DNA of 64,000 bases from Acinetobacter sp. ANC 4204. GTDB lineage: Bacteria; Pseudomonadota; Gammaproteobacteria; Pseudomonadales; Moraxellaceae. The position numbers and the translations under genes were made by a program. Positions 22,481-31,676 of this stretch are shown here, piece after piece. Below the pieces are notes generated by a model, which saw nothing but the letters and a program-made list of their open reading frames with translations, was not told the DNA's origin and searched no databases. The stretch covers positions 124,001 through 188,000 of the forward strand of contig NZ_NEFZ01000001.1 of the NCBI RefSeq assembly GCF_002135205.1, in the 5' to 3' direction. The first letter of the stretch is position 1, and the number at the start of each line of letters is the position of its first letter.

Positions 22481-25234
22481 TTATAATAATGAACCGATAA
22501 AGAAATGTAGACGGATAGGATGACTGTCATCTGAAATCCCTGATGCTACATCAATACGAATTGGACCAATCGGTGATGCCCAGCGAATGCCTAAACCAAC
22601 ACTGTACTCGGTGTCATTGCTAAAATCTTTATCATACGCATTACCAAAGTCACTAAAAATCGCTGCACGCCAGCCTTCCTTAAATTGATAGTTGTATTCC
22701 ATTGAGCCCACAGCTAAGGCTTGACCACCTACTTTAAATCCGTCCACAGTTGGAGATAAACTCTTATAATCAAAACCACGAATACCTTGGTCGCCGCCCG
22801 TAAAGTAACGTAAGTTATATGGTACTTTACTAAAGTCTTGAGTAAAGATATAACCGAGATCTCCACGTCCTACGAATTGGTGATTATCATTTTCACCCAA
22901 TGAATAAATAAAACGCCATCCTGCATTCGCAATTGCCATGTCTGCATCTGAGAGTAGGCTTTCACTGCCTAGTTCAAGCTTATAAGTTTGTTTAATGCCC
23001 TTACTTGGATTGACACGTTTATCGCTATCAATTCTGGAAATTTCATAACCAAATAGCAGTGACTCTTGCTCAGGGTCGTCATTTGCAATAAAGGCATCTG
23101 GAATATCGTCTTCATCTGCAACCCCTTTTTGGGTTAAACGATCTAAACGATAACGCACACCATAGGTATGTTGCCAATTTCCCATCGGATTTTTAATAAC
23201 ACGGTCTGCACCAATAACTGCTGATTCAGTTTGTAAACTTACGCCCTGTCCAACATCATCTTGTTCTTCACGCTCATACCCTCCCACAAGGCTCACATAG
23301 TCATTCAATGGATGCTTGTAGGGGATGTTATATCGACCATCAATAGACTGACGGATTTGTGAAAGTTCTAAGTTCGCATCAAAAGAATGGCCACGATTGT
23401 TAACAATGGCACGACGATATTGCGCACGTAAACGAACACCTGTATCACTACCATAACCAGCACCTAATTCAGCGCTATTCAATTGATCGGCATTTAATGT
23501 GACTTTAACGGGGATGACCTTTGTTTCTCGCGCTTCAAGTTTTAGGCGTTCTTCTTCGCTTTGTTTTAATTCTTGTGCAGTTTTTAGTGTCGCTTGTGCT
23601 TGATTTTGTTCTACATCATTCACACCTGCAAACTGAGTTTCGCTTACGACAGACTGGGTCACTTCACGGTTTGACACAATCTGTTGTTTTTCCTGAGCCA
23701 AAACATCTTGACGTGAAAGTTGCTGTTCATCGACCAATTTCTGCAAATCAGGAGGTAATTCGCTTGGCATTTCAACTGGATCTGGTCGAACAGCATCTAC
23801 CAAACTATAGTTAAAGTAGCGTGAGTTGGTCAAATTATTAGCCAAACCATTTACACGCCAAAAGGTATAATCCGCTCCGGGCTCCCATGTCACTAGACTT
23901 TGTAAAACATCTAGATCAATTGGTAGCGGCTTATCCGGATCACTCATTACAAACTCTACGTCACCTAGCTTATAACGACTACCTGTCTCAAAACGCAGGT
24001 TAATATCTGCTGTATTTTGTGGCTGTTCCACTTTCACATCGTGTAAGCGCCAATAACTATCAAAGAAACCGTTATTACTTGCAGCCTCATTGACTCGTCC
24101 TTTAGTTGACTCATATAAGCCATGATTTAATACATCGCCTACATCTTGTTCAGGCAAAACCCGTATCACTTGGAACTGCGGTAAATTTGCACCTGCACCA
24201 CTAAATTCAATGTTTTGCTCTTCGATACGAACGGGTGTATTCGGTGTGACTTGAACACGGACACGACTACTACTGGTTTTTTCAAACTTAAACTCAGCAT
24301 TATAAAAACCAACCGCTTGCGCCGCTTGGTTGGACAGTGTACGGAGTTGCGGTAGTGCCGATGGAAAATCATCAAAAGATTCTTGGGTAAAACTCGAGAG
24401 CTTACCCTTAATATTGTCTTTTAAATTAACCAATGCTGCCTGATAAGCTTTATTCGATATCTCGCCCTCATATTTTGCATTGATAATTTCAACATCAGCA
24501 CTGATCCGTGGAACTTTGGCGCTATCCATTTCTTTTGGTGGTCGAATCTTATAGAGCATGCGTTTAAAGAAATTCGGTTCTTTGGCGATTTTCTCTTCGG
24601 TGCTCATGTCAAAATCTAAGGTATTTCCCGCTGTATTTGCCTCTACCGAAATTTGACTATCTGCTTGAATATTTCGCATCAAATCGTCGACATTAACAGG
24701 TGCTTGATTAATCTCAGCCATTTCCTGCTGTGTCGCATCTGCCACGACAAGCTCTTTCTTTTGACCACTGCGGTAGGCCTGTGCTTCTGCTTTGGCTTGC
24801 TCTGCTACCTGATAAATATCATTTGCCATATTCTGATCTACTTGAACATCAGGCAAATCCTCAAGGTCTTCAAATTGAATCGGTGCAAATTCAGCTAAGT
24901 TTTTTAAAGAGGTTTGTTGCTGTTGCAACATTTGCATACTGTCTGGAACAGGAGGTTCAACCGCCATATTTTTAACTTTCTGTAATTCCTCGGTACTGCT
25001 CATACCCTGAAGAATCGCTTCTTTTTTAATTTCCTCAGTCATTTGCGCATTCGTTTGCGTATCCACTTGCACACTGCTTGGCTCAATGGCAACGGGCGTT
25101 TCTGCAAAACTTGCTTGTGACAAAAGCGTTAAAAAGATACTCAGGCATAAATATTTATTGTTATGATGCCACGGTATGAAAGAATTCATACTCAATGAAA
25201 GAGTCGACTTTTTAAAATTTGTTTTGGCAAGCAT
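22481..25234 (-). CDS. tamA: TamA-like outer-membrane protein (BamA/Omp85 family)
   Basis: The 917-residue protein has a signal peptide around YLCLSIFLTLLSQASFA. A long N-terminal extension (about 50-220, rich in Gln, Glu and Ala) precedes three POTRA-like domains. The C-terminal beta-barrel carries FTGGDQGIRGFDYKSLSP (the VRGF/Y-like motif of Omp85 barrels) and ends RLHFFIGSLL. Typical TamA is about 580 residues; the excess is the N-terminal extension and a Gln/Glu-rich insert before the barrel (about 490-575). An alternative start at 25189 would give a shorter signal peptide. It forms an operon with tamB. Confidence 0.93.
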   Translation of the reverse strand: MLAKTNFKKSTLSLSMNSFIPWHHNNKYLCLSIFLTLLSQASFAETPVAIEPSSVQVDTQTNAQMTEEIKKEAILQGMSSTEELQKVKNMAVEPPVPDSMQMLQQQQTSLKNLAEFAPIQFEDLEDLPDVQVDQNMANDIYQVAEQAKAEAQAYRSGQKKELVVADATQQEMAEINQAPVNVDDLMRNIQADSQISVEANTAGNTLDFDMSTEEKIAKEPNFFKRMLYKIRPPKEMDSAKVPRISADVEIINAKYEGEISNKAYQAALVNLKDNIKGKLSSFTQESFDDFPSALPQLRTLSNQAAQAVGFYNAEFKFEKTSSSRVRVQVTPNTPVRIEEQNIEFSGAGANLPQFQVIRVLPEQDVGDVLNHGLYESTKGRVNEAASNNGFFDSYWRLHDVKVEQPQNTADINLRFETGSRYKLGDVEFVMSDPDKPLPIDLDVLQSLVTWEPGADYTFWRVNGLANNLTNSRYFNYSLVDAVRPDPVEMPSELPPDLQKLVDEQQLSRQDVLAQEKQQIVSNREVTQSVVSETQFAGVNDVEQNQAQATLKTAQELKQSEEERLKLEARETKVIPVKVTLNADQLNSAELGAGYGSDTGVRLRAQYRRAIVNNRGHSFDANLELSQIRQSIDGRYNIPYKHPLNDYVSLVGGYEREEQDDVGQGVSLQTESAVIGADRVIKNPMGNWQHTYGVRYRLDRLTQKGVADEDDIPDAFIANDDPEQESLLFGYEISRIDSDKRVNPSKGIKQTYKLELGSESLLSDADMAIANAGWRFIYSLGENDNHQFVGRGDLGYIFTQDFSKVPYNLRYFTGGDQGIRGFDYKSLSPTVDGFKVGGQALAVGSMEYNYQFKEGWRAAIFSDFGNAYDKDFSNDTEYSVGLGIRWASPIGPIRIDVASGISDDSHPIRLHFFIGSLL

Positions 25235-25410
25235 AGAAAACTCTAAATTTATTTAATCTTTATGGATTTGCTCTAATGAAATGACCCAAAAGAACTGAAA
25301 TCTATTGATTATTTTACCCAATTTCAGGTTTTAAATATCTTACATGATTTTATTGAACGATTGAGCAATTAGTCACATTTCTTAATAAAACTTAATGCAG
25401 TGCAAAAAGC

Positions 25411-26730
25411 ATGAAAAACAATGAACATCTATTAAGTACCCGTCGCTTTCTTCCCATGTTTATTACCCAATTCTTTGGTGCATTAAACGACAATGTTTAT
25501 AAACAAGCTTTGCTTTTAGTCATTACTTATGGATGGATTAATCAACAAGCAGCCAGTGTAAGTACACTCAATAATCTAGCTGCACTTTTATTTATCCTAC
25601 CTTACTTTATTTTCTCCGCAACAGCAGGACAAATTGCTGACAAATTTGAACGCTCACAGTTGATTCGCGGCATTAAAATTTTAGAAATTGTGATTATGCT
25701 GATTGGCTCAGCAGGATTCTTATTGGGAAATCTATGGTTGCTGTTGTTGGCTTTATTTATGATGGGCACACACTCCACCTTCTTTGGCCCAATCAAATAC
25801 GCCATTTTACCTGAGATTCTCAAACCAAATGAACTCATGTCTGGCAACGCATTGTTCCAATCAGGTACATCTATTGCCATATTGGTGGGCATGATTTTAG
25901 GTGGTGCGGTCATTTCAGCGTCAAATGGCAATTTGTTTTGGATTAGCCTGACTGTGGTTACGATTGCTATTTTGGGTTATTTCTCTAGCCGCTATATTTT
26001 AAAACAAAAAGTCAGTGCACCCGATTTAAAGATCGACTGGAATTTCTTTAGAACGAGTTTTCAAACACTTCAATATGCCAAAAGCCTGCCCCTCATTTTT
26101 ATGGTTTTGCTGGGGAATTCATGGTATTGGTTTTATGGGGCGACCTACCTCACTCAAATTCCGCAGTTGACCTTGCAAAATCTACACGCTTCAGAAAATG
26201 TCGTAAGCCTACTCTTGACCTTTTTCTCTGTCGGCATTGGGGTCGGTTCGCTGTTATGCCGTAAGATTGGTGGTTCAGAAGTAAATATAAAAATGGTGCC
26301 TGTGGGTGCTATTGGACTGACTTTATTTGCCTTTTATTTGGCCTTGAGTCTCGCTTATGTCCCAGAACGTACAGGGGCAATGCTCAATGTTAGCGATATG
26401 TTCAACCACGGTATGGTTTACTATCATGTCATGCTCGCAGTGACTTTGCTTGGCATCAGTGGTGGTTTTTATATCGTACCCTTGTATGCCATGATGCAAG
26501 CGTATTCTCCGCGGTCACACCGTGCGCGTGTTGTTGCCGCAAACAACATTTTAAATGCGGTGTTTATGGTGTCATCTGCTGTATTTTCGATTATCATTTT
26601 AAGTGTTTTAAAGATTGATATTAAAATACTTTTCAGCATTACCGCTATATTGAGTGCAGTTTTTACAGTATGGTTGTTATATCGACTTAAACCTATGCTA
26701 AAAACTGTACAACCTGAGTTAGAGGACTAA
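25411..26730 (+). CDS. MFS transporter, LplT-like (lysophospholipid carrier family)
   Basis: A 439-residue membrane protein with about 12 predicted helices. The N-terminus (STRRFLPMFITQFFGALNDNVYKQAL) and the loop GQIADKFERSQLIRGIKILE are typical of LplT, the lysophospholipid flippase, and of the transporter half of Aas-like fusions. It likely moves lysophospholipids for re-acylation at the inner membrane. No acyltransferase gene follows; instead coq7 starts 4 nt after the stop, so the pair are co-transcribed. It is divergent from tamA. Substrate is inferred from family similarity. Confidence 0.85.
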   Translation: MKNNEHLLSTRRFLPMFITQFFGALNDNVYKQALLLVITYGWINQQAASVSTLNNLAALLFILPYFIFSATAGQIADKFERSQLIRGIKILEIVIMLIGSAGFLLGNLWLLLLALFMMGTHSTFFGPIKYAILPEILKPNELMSGNALFQSGTSIAILVGMILGGAVISASNGNLFWISLTVVTIAILGYFSSRYILKQKVSAPDLKIDWNFFRTSFQTLQYAKSLPLIFMVLLGNSWYWFYGATYLTQIPQLTLQNLHASENVVSLLLTFFSVGIGVGSLLCRKIGGSEVNIKMVPVGAIGLTLFAFYLALSLAYVPERTGAMLNVSDMFNHGMVYYHVMLAVTLLGISGGFYIVPLYAMMQAYSPRSHRARVVAANNILNAVFMVSSAVFSIIILSVLKIDIKILFSITAILSAVFTVWLLYRLKPMLKTVQPELED

Positions 26731-26734
26731 AGTT

Positions 26735-27370
26735 ATGCGTCATTACACTGGCATAGATAAATTTATCAATTCTTTTGATCAAGCCCTGCGCAGCTTAGTT
26801 CCTGGCACAACGTCTGCTCAACGCGAGAACCCAGGTAAGGCGGTAGAAACCCAACTGGCCGTCAGTGAAGCGCGTCATGTTGCTGGTTTAATGCGAGTCA
26901 ACCATAGTGGCGAAGTCTGTGCTCAAGCGCTCTATCATGGTCAGGCCTTAACTGCAAAACTGCCAAATGTACGCCGTGAAATGGAACAAGCCGCGATTGA
27001 AGAACAAGACCATCTCGCATGGTGTGAAGACCGCTTAAAAGAACTGGATAGCCATACCAGTCTGCTCAATCCAATTTGGTATGGTTTGTCTTTTGGTATG
27101 GGCGCAATCGCAGGCATTGCAGGCGATAAATATAGCTTAGGTTTTGTTGCAGAAACGGAGCGCCAAGTCAGTCTGCATTTACAACACCACATCAGCCAAC
27201 TCCCTGCTCAAGATGACCGTTCACGCAATATCCTTGTACAAATGAATGAAGATGAATTACATCACCGTGATACAGCACTAAATGCTGGCGGTGTCGATTT
27301 ACCTATTCCTGTCAAAATCACCATGACGGCTATATCAAAACTCATGACCAAGGCCAGTTATTTTATTTAA
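26735..27370 (+). CDS. coq7: Coq7-type demethoxyubiquinone hydroxylase
   Basis: A 211-residue di-iron hydroxylase of ubiquinone synthesis; it converts 2-polyprenyl-3-methyl-6-methoxy-1,4-benzoquinone to the hydroxylated form, the job done by UbiF in E. coli. The ferritin-like helices carry the iron ligands: Glu in NHSGEVCAQALYHG, EEQDHLAW, AETERQVS and NEDELHHRD. Length and motifs match the family. AGAGGA lies upstream. It shares a transcript with the MFS gene and ends before a strong bidirectional terminator. Confidence 0.95.
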   Translation: MRHYTGIDKFINSFDQALRSLVPGTTSAQRENPGKAVETQLAVSEARHVAGLMRVNHSGEVCAQALYHGQALTAKLPNVRREMEQAAIEEQDHLAWCEDRLKELDSHTSLLNPIWYGLSFGMGAIAGIAGDKYSLGFVAETERQVSLHLQHHISQLPAQDDRSRNILVQMNEDELHHRDTALNAGGVDLPIPVKITMTAISKLMTKASYFI

Positions 27371-27386
27371 ACCACAAGGGTTTAAA

Positions 27387-27419
27387 TAAAAAAGCAGTGG
27401 AATCACTACTGCTTTTTTA
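27387..27419. terminator. Bidirectional terminator
   Basis: AAAAAAGCAGT and ACTGCTTTTTT arms around a short loop lie between two convergent genes, coq7 and the lipoprotein gene. Both strands end in Ts. Confidence 0.9.
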
Positions 27420-27435
27420 TTGACTTAGTTCTGAG

Positions 27436-27993
27436 TTATTCCACAACGATCGGCAACAATAAGGTATTGCCTACTTGTTTCAAATTCGCTGTATATTTAG
27501 TTGCCAATGAAGGGTTGGATGGATAACTTTTTCCGTTGAACTTGAGTATGACCTGTCCTAAACCACGTGTGTAAACCGACAAATCATGCCAACCTTGCGT
27601 CTGTGTACTTAAAGCATAAATTGGGGTAGATGATACGGTCATTTTGCTATGTGGTTGGAAGCGTCCATTAGCAAGTCCTTTAAAGACCAATAAAGTACAA
27701 CCACCAGAACCACACCATTCTGAACCATCCAACAGTACCACTGCATCAGCCAGACCATCCTGATTCAAATCAAAAGTATTAGTTTGATAATTTGACTGAT
27801 CTTGCGTATAGGCATGCACCGCCTGCTCTAGCGCTTTATTTTCAGCAGATTTCGATGCTGAGACTTCATTCCCAACTGTACTTGTCACTACTGAAGTCAG
27901 ATCTGATTCCGCTTCAACCATGTTTGATGGATTTGATTGACAACCCGCTACAAGCATTGCTAAAAAAAGCGCACTCAAAATTTGTATTTTCAT
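27436..27993 (-). CDS. Putative lipoprotein of unknown function
   Basis: I take the ATG at 27993 because the protein then starts MKIQILSALFLAMLVAGCQS, a lipoprotein signal with the lipobox VAGC and Cys18. The ORF runs open 23 codons further upstream. The 185-residue product has a Ser/Glu-rich linker and then a domain with DLNQDGLADAVVLL, a calcium-binding-like Asp-rich loop of the FG-GAP/dockerin type. GSEWCGSGGCTLLVF and a beta-rich end follow. It is probably anchored in the outer membrane facing the periplasm. Function unknown. Confidence 0.85.
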   Translation of the reverse strand: MKIQILSALFLAMLVAGCQSNPSNMVEAESDLTSVVTSTVGNEVSASKSAENKALEQAVHAYTQDQSNYQTNTFDLNQDGLADAVVLLDGSEWCGSGGCTLLVFKGLANGRFQPHSKMTVSSTPIYALSTQTQGWHDLSVYTRGLGQVILKFNGKSYPSNPSLATKYTANLKQVGNTLLLPIVVE

Positions 27994-28066
27994 GAAATAA
28001 CTCGCTTTGAATTGTATTTTTATATACATCTTAAAGCAGTTATAAATGCAATCACACTTCAATATG

Positions 28067-28510
28067 TTAATTGGTTTCTAAACAACTGACCGTTGGAAAT
28101 GTATGCTCTGCATGTTGAAAGGCAGCATCCTTCCACACATCAAACATTGGAATTTTAACATCTAAAGCCAAAGGCAGTTTCTTAGGATTAAATTGCATAT
28201 GCTCTAGGTTGTCACCCCATGCAATCAAATCAACATCCAAAGCAATTTGATGCGATGGACGAATTCGTCCAGAGGCATTTTCCATTTTTTTCAGCAGGAC
28301 TGAAATCTCAGAAGCAGACAAAGCTGATTTCAGCAAACACGCTGCATTCCAATAATCTGCTCCGACACCATCACGACATGGAATTAAATAAATGTTCGAA
28401 AATTGCAGCTGCCCAATTTTAGATAACTCATCAGAGGCATATAAAAAATGTTGCTGAGGGTTATTATTACTCGCCAGAGCTAGGGCGAAAATCGTTTCGG
28501 TGGCGTTCAA
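28067..28510 (-). CDS. folK: HPPK-like pyrophosphokinase (FolK)
   Basis: The 147-residue protein resembles 6-hydroxymethyl-7,8-dihydropterin pyrophosphokinase of folate synthesis. The hallmark region SGRIRPSHQIALDVDLIAWG (about 80-100) carries the Arg and the two Asp that bind Mg-ATP. The N-terminal end (ETIFALALASNNNPQQHF) matches the ALGSN start of the family loosely. It overlaps folB by 44 bp, which supports a shared pathway. It is more divergent than typical FolK, so a second, canonical copy may exist elsewhere. Confidence 0.82.
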   Translation of the reverse strand: MNATETIFALALASNNNPQQHFLYASDELSKIGQLQFSNIYLIPCRDGVGADYWNAACLLKSALSASEISVLLKKMENASGRIRPSHQIALDVDLIAWGDNLEHMQFNPKKLPLALDVKIPMFDVWKDAAFQHAEHTFPTVSCLETN

Positions 28511-28847
28511 GACGAATTCCTACAGAATTTGCTTGCGCGATAATGGCAGGCTTACGGATGGTAATATTAATTGATTCAATCGCATGAAAGGTAGAAAAAA
28601 GTGCGTTGATGACCAACTTTGCCGCATGTTCAATCAGTTCAGGCTTGGCTTCTTGAATAACCTTTGCCGCGATTTCACAAATTTCAGCATAATTTAAGGT
28701 ATGGTCTAAGTCATCTGAGTTTGATGCTTGCTCCAAATCTGTTTGAATAATCATATCCAACATTAAAGGCTGAATAATCTGACGTTCCCAGTTAAAACAG
28801 CCAATCACTGTTTCAACTTTTAAGCCTTCAATGATAATTGCGTCCAC
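28467..28847 (-). CDS. folB: Dihydroneopterin aldolase (FolB)
   Basis: A 126-residue aldolase of folate synthesis that makes 6-hydroxymethyl-dihydropterin, the substrate of FolK. It has the family's N-terminus IIIEGLKVETVIGCFNWER with Glu-Arg, the NYAEICEI helix and the ITIRKPAIIAQANSVGI end, where the KP and Ala-x-x-Val form the active site. It precedes folK with a 44-bp overlap. Active as a homo-octamer in related bacteria. Confidence 0.93.
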   Translation of the reverse strand: MDAIIIEGLKVETVIGCFNWERQIIQPLMLDMIIQTDLEQASNSDDLDHTLNYAEICEIAAKVIQEAKPELIEHAAKLVINALFSTFHAIESINITIRKPAIIAQANSVGIRLERHRNDFRPSSGE

Positions 28848-28927
28848 ATTATTACCTTTAACCGATTTTGACTTTTTAATTCCTGCATTACGAAACCATG
28901 TTTCTCACCCCTTTAACAGGAAAGCGT

Positions 28928-28970
28928 TTTCAGTCCCTCTTTTCAAAAGAAGGACTGAAAGGGATTTTTT
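28928..28970. other. Intergenic hairpin between the UbiB-like gene and folB
   Basis: TTTCAGTCC-x-TCTTTT pairs with AAAAGA-x-GGACTGAAA, a long stem with only small mismatches. On the plus strand GGGATTTTTT follows. On the minus strand, the direction of both flanking genes, no T-run follows, so termination there is uncertain; RNA processing or leftover terminator are options. Confidence 0.6.
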
Positions 28971-28992
28971 GGAGAATGTACTTCAAAAGAAT

Positions 28993-30303
28993 TTAGTTTT
29001 TTAACAACACATTTGGGTCCATAGTTTGCACCATTTGCAAACGCTGGTCAGCATAGATGTCGGTATACGGTGCAAGGATGCGCATGAAACGATCGAAATA
29101 CAGCATCTGTTTAAATAACAAGGCAAAATCACGCGGGAAGCGAATACCATGACGCTCGCCCACTGCAACCATATCCATCATAATGTCATTCAAATCTGCT
29201 GGGTTTGAACTCAGTAATTCTTGCGGATCTGCCAACAGCACACCACTAAATAAACGCTCAAGATCTGCGGCCAACACTTGTGTATCAATCTGCACTGCGG
29301 TCATGCCCATTTTCAGCATGTTTTCCGCCATGAGTGCATAATCGGTTTTTTGTAAGGCATCCATAAAGGCGATACAAGCTGTCCATACTTCAGGTTTCAA
29401 CTGGCCCACAATTCCAAAGTCAATAAAACCCACACGACCATCATCAAGCAACATCAAGTTTCCAGCATGTAAGTCAGCATGGAAGCTATTACACATCATC
29501 AGACTACCAAACCATGTATTCATGGCAGTAATCAGGACTTGTGATGGATCTTTGCAACGCTGTTTCACCACATTAAAATCGGTTAATGGTACACCATATA
29601 ACCGTTGCATGGTCAGCACACGGCGAGTCGAATATTGGTGATAGACCTTCGGTGCCATGGCTTTATGGTTTTGTGTGATATTGAGATAGTTCACAAAGTC
29701 ATCCAGATTACTGGCTTCTTCAATAAAATCGACTTCACGAACCATGCGGGTTTTGATTTCTTCCACAATGTCTGCAAGAGATGCAAATTTGACTTTAGGC
29801 ACCGCTTTTTCCAAGACCTTGGTTGCCCAGTGCAGCACATTTAAGTCAGTATAGAGAATCGTTTCTACACCTGGCTTTTGTACTTTAATCACTACATCTT
29901 CGCCCGTCACCAGTTTTGCGGCATGGACTTGGGCAATAGATGCCGAAGCTAACGGTGTTTCATCAATTGATGCAAAAATCTCAGACAGATTTCGACCTTC
30001 AAACTCAGACGCCAAAACCCCTTGTACATAACTAAACGGTAAAGATGGGGTTTGGTCTAAACAGCCTTGGAATTCTTCAACGTATTCACGTGGAAAAAGT
30101 GAAGGTGTACTGGCAATAAACTGACCCAGCTTGATATAGGTTGAACCCAAAGACTCAAAGGTTTCACGCATCAGTTTGGCATTACTTGGTTTTTCAGTTG
30201 CGTACTTAATACCTGCACGCGCTGCAATGACTGCTGTTTCCCCAACACGGGCAACAGAGCGCAGTCCATCTAAAAAGATATTGTTTTTCATAATATCGGT
30301 CAA
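28993..30303 (-). CDS. ABC1/AarF-family (UbiB-like) atypical kinase
   Basis: The 436-residue protein has the ABC1 signature. The KxGQ motif is in YIKLGQFIASTPSLFP (about 56-71). The Ala-rich nucleotide loop SASIAQVHAA is followed by VVIKVQKPGV with the ATP-binding Lys, and the HADLHAGNLML / VGFIDFGIVG catalytic parts come last. These kinases and ATPases support ubiquinone synthesis and lipid homeostasis. The typical two C-terminal membrane helices of UbiB are absent here; the protein ends MDPNVLLKN, so it is a soluble or peripheral ABC1 protein. A second start at 30291 (MKNN) is possible. MoeB-like gene is 45 nt upstream. Confidence 0.88.
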   Translation of the reverse strand: MTDIMKNNIFLDGLRSVARVGETAVIAARAGIKYATEKPSNAKLMRETFESLGSTYIKLGQFIASTPSLFPREYVEEFQGCLDQTPSLPFSYVQGVLASEFEGRNLSEIFASIDETPLASASIAQVHAAKLVTGEDVVIKVQKPGVETILYTDLNVLHWATKVLEKAVPKVKFASLADIVEEIKTRMVREVDFIEEASNLDDFVNYLNITQNHKAMAPKVYHQYSTRRVLTMQRLYGVPLTDFNVVKQRCKDPSQVLITAMNTWFGSLMMCNSFHADLHAGNLMLLDDGRVGFIDFGIVGQLKPEVWTACIAFMDALQKTDYALMAENMLKMGMTAVQIDTQVLAADLERLFSGVLLADPQELLSSNPADLNDIMMDMVAVGERHGIRFPRDFALLFKQMLYFDRFMRILAPYTDIYADQRLQMVQTMDPNVLLKN

Positions 30304-30348
30304 AAATAAATTGTATTGAGTGTATCAAAGAATGAAAAAATTGCAGGC

Positions 30349-31119
30349 TTATCTTGCCTGACAAACTGGACAATCTGTATCTTTTTCGAAAGCAAGCAAA
30401 CGTTGTTTCATACTTAAGCCATCCCAAAGCAACAGGCGTTGTTTGAGTGCGGAGACATTTAAACCCAAGTATAAAAGTGCATGATGCGCTTGAAGACTAG
30501 CCATCACGTTCGGAGTGGTGGCAAGAACGCCCGAATCTGCACAGCGTAGGCTTTCATTCGCATGTTCTTCTTTCGGGAACAGACATTCATAACAAGCGGA
30601 CTCGCCTTCCACCATAAACAGTTGCCCTTGAAAACCAATGGCTGATGCACTGATGAGTGGAATATTGGCCGCTTTACACTGCTGATTAACCAAATACCGC
30701 GTCGTAAAATTATCACAACCATCAAGAACTAGGTCTTGACCAACAATTAAGCTAGATGCATTAGATATATCAAGCTTTACAGTATGCGCATGGACTTGAA
30801 TATAGGGATTGATCTGCTTTAAACGCTGGGCCAAAACCTCTGCTTTATAGAAACCGACATTGTTTTCTACATAAGCAATCTGTCTTTGCAGATTGCTTAC
30901 TTCGACCGTATCTGCATCAATCAGAGTAATTTGCCCTACGCCAGCACGTGCTAGTAACTCCGCAGTCAAACAACCGATGCCTCCACAACCCACGATAAGG
31001 ACGTTGGCCAACTTGAGTTTTTCTTGTGCCTCTATATCCCATCCGTCTAATAAAATCTGTCGGCTATAGAGATGCATTTCAGCACTACTGAGTTCTAGAC
31101 TTTCATCTAACTCGTCCAT
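30349..31119 (-). CDS. moeB: MoeB/ThiF-type adenylyltransferase
   Basis: A 256-residue E1-like enzyme that adenylates the C-terminal Gly-Gly of a sulfur-carrier protein (MoaD or ThiS). The ATP-binding loop is ANVLIVGCGGIGCLTAELLA, followed by LIDADTVEVSNLQRQ and the zinc site formed by ECLFPKEE-type and CPVCQAR Cys pairs. DGCDNFTTRYLVNQ matches the family. No rhodanese domain is present. I call it MoeB; ThiF cannot be excluded from sequence alone. It starts the leftward pair with the ABC1 gene. Confidence 0.88.
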   Translation of the reverse strand: MDELDESLELSSAEMHLYSRQILLDGWDIEAQEKLKLANVLIVGCGGIGCLTAELLARAGVGQITLIDADTVEVSNLQRQIAYVENNVGFYKAEVLAQRLKQINPYIQVHAHTVKLDISNASSLIVGQDLVLDGCDNFTTRYLVNQQCKAANIPLISASAIGFQGQLFMVEGESACYECLFPKEEHANESLRCADSGVLATTPNVMASLQAHHALLYLGLNVSALKQRLLLWDGLSMKQRLLAFEKDTDCPVCQAR

Positions 31120-31349
31120 GATTCAGCCTTTTGCTAAAGAAAATGTTGATGCCGAATTATAACTATGAAACCAAGATTGGCTATGCACAAATTCAATAAA
31201 TGCGATGTGCTTTAGATGGCTCAACTTCTCATTTTTAAGTTACAGAGATTGAATCATACTAGTTGCCTAGTTAAATTCACTTAGGCTATTTATATATCTA
31301 ACTATGTTTAGAGCAGTATTCCCACAGGTTACTATAAATGGATCAAAGA

Positions 31350-31380
31350 AAAGCCAGCCTATTTAGAATTGGCTGGCTTT
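31350..31380. terminator. Intergenic hairpin terminator
   Basis: AAAGCCAGCC (31350-31359) pairs with GGCTGGCTTT (31371-31380). T-rich sequence follows on both strands. It lies in the gap between the leftward moeB promoter side and the end of the acyl-CoA synthetase gene. Confidence 0.65.
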
Positions 31381-31407
31381 AATTCTAATTAGAGTTCAAC
31401 AAAAAAT

Positions 31408-31620
31408 ATGATACACGAAAATGTCATCTGCAACCTGCATGGTCTAAGCAAGATAATGTCTCTTCGATATCTTTTAATAAATCCAAGAAAAGAACAGGTT
31501 TTGCAGGTGACAATGGTTTTGCCTACTTTTGCCGAAACAAAAGTAGGGCGAGCCGCAGGCTAATGACGAAATTGGATGAAAATTCGATAAAACTCCGCCA
31601 AGATAATTTTTTTCAATCGG
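31408..31620 (-). repeat. Interspersed non-coding repeat, copy 1
   Basis: The stretch shares segments in the same order with 34757-34960: TGATACACG, AGATAATGT, CAGGTTTTGC, TGGTTTTGCCTACTTTT and ACTCCG. Inside is an inverted repeat CCTACTTTT/AAAAGTAGG around GCCGAAAC, a 9-bp stem with an 8-nt loop. No ORF is present. This fills most of the 557-bp gap 31120-31676. Both copies follow genes in the same direction. Confidence 0.75.
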
Positions 31621-31676
31621 TTAGATCAACAATTACTGCGAATTCGACTTACCACTAAGACCCTTTTATCTTTAAA

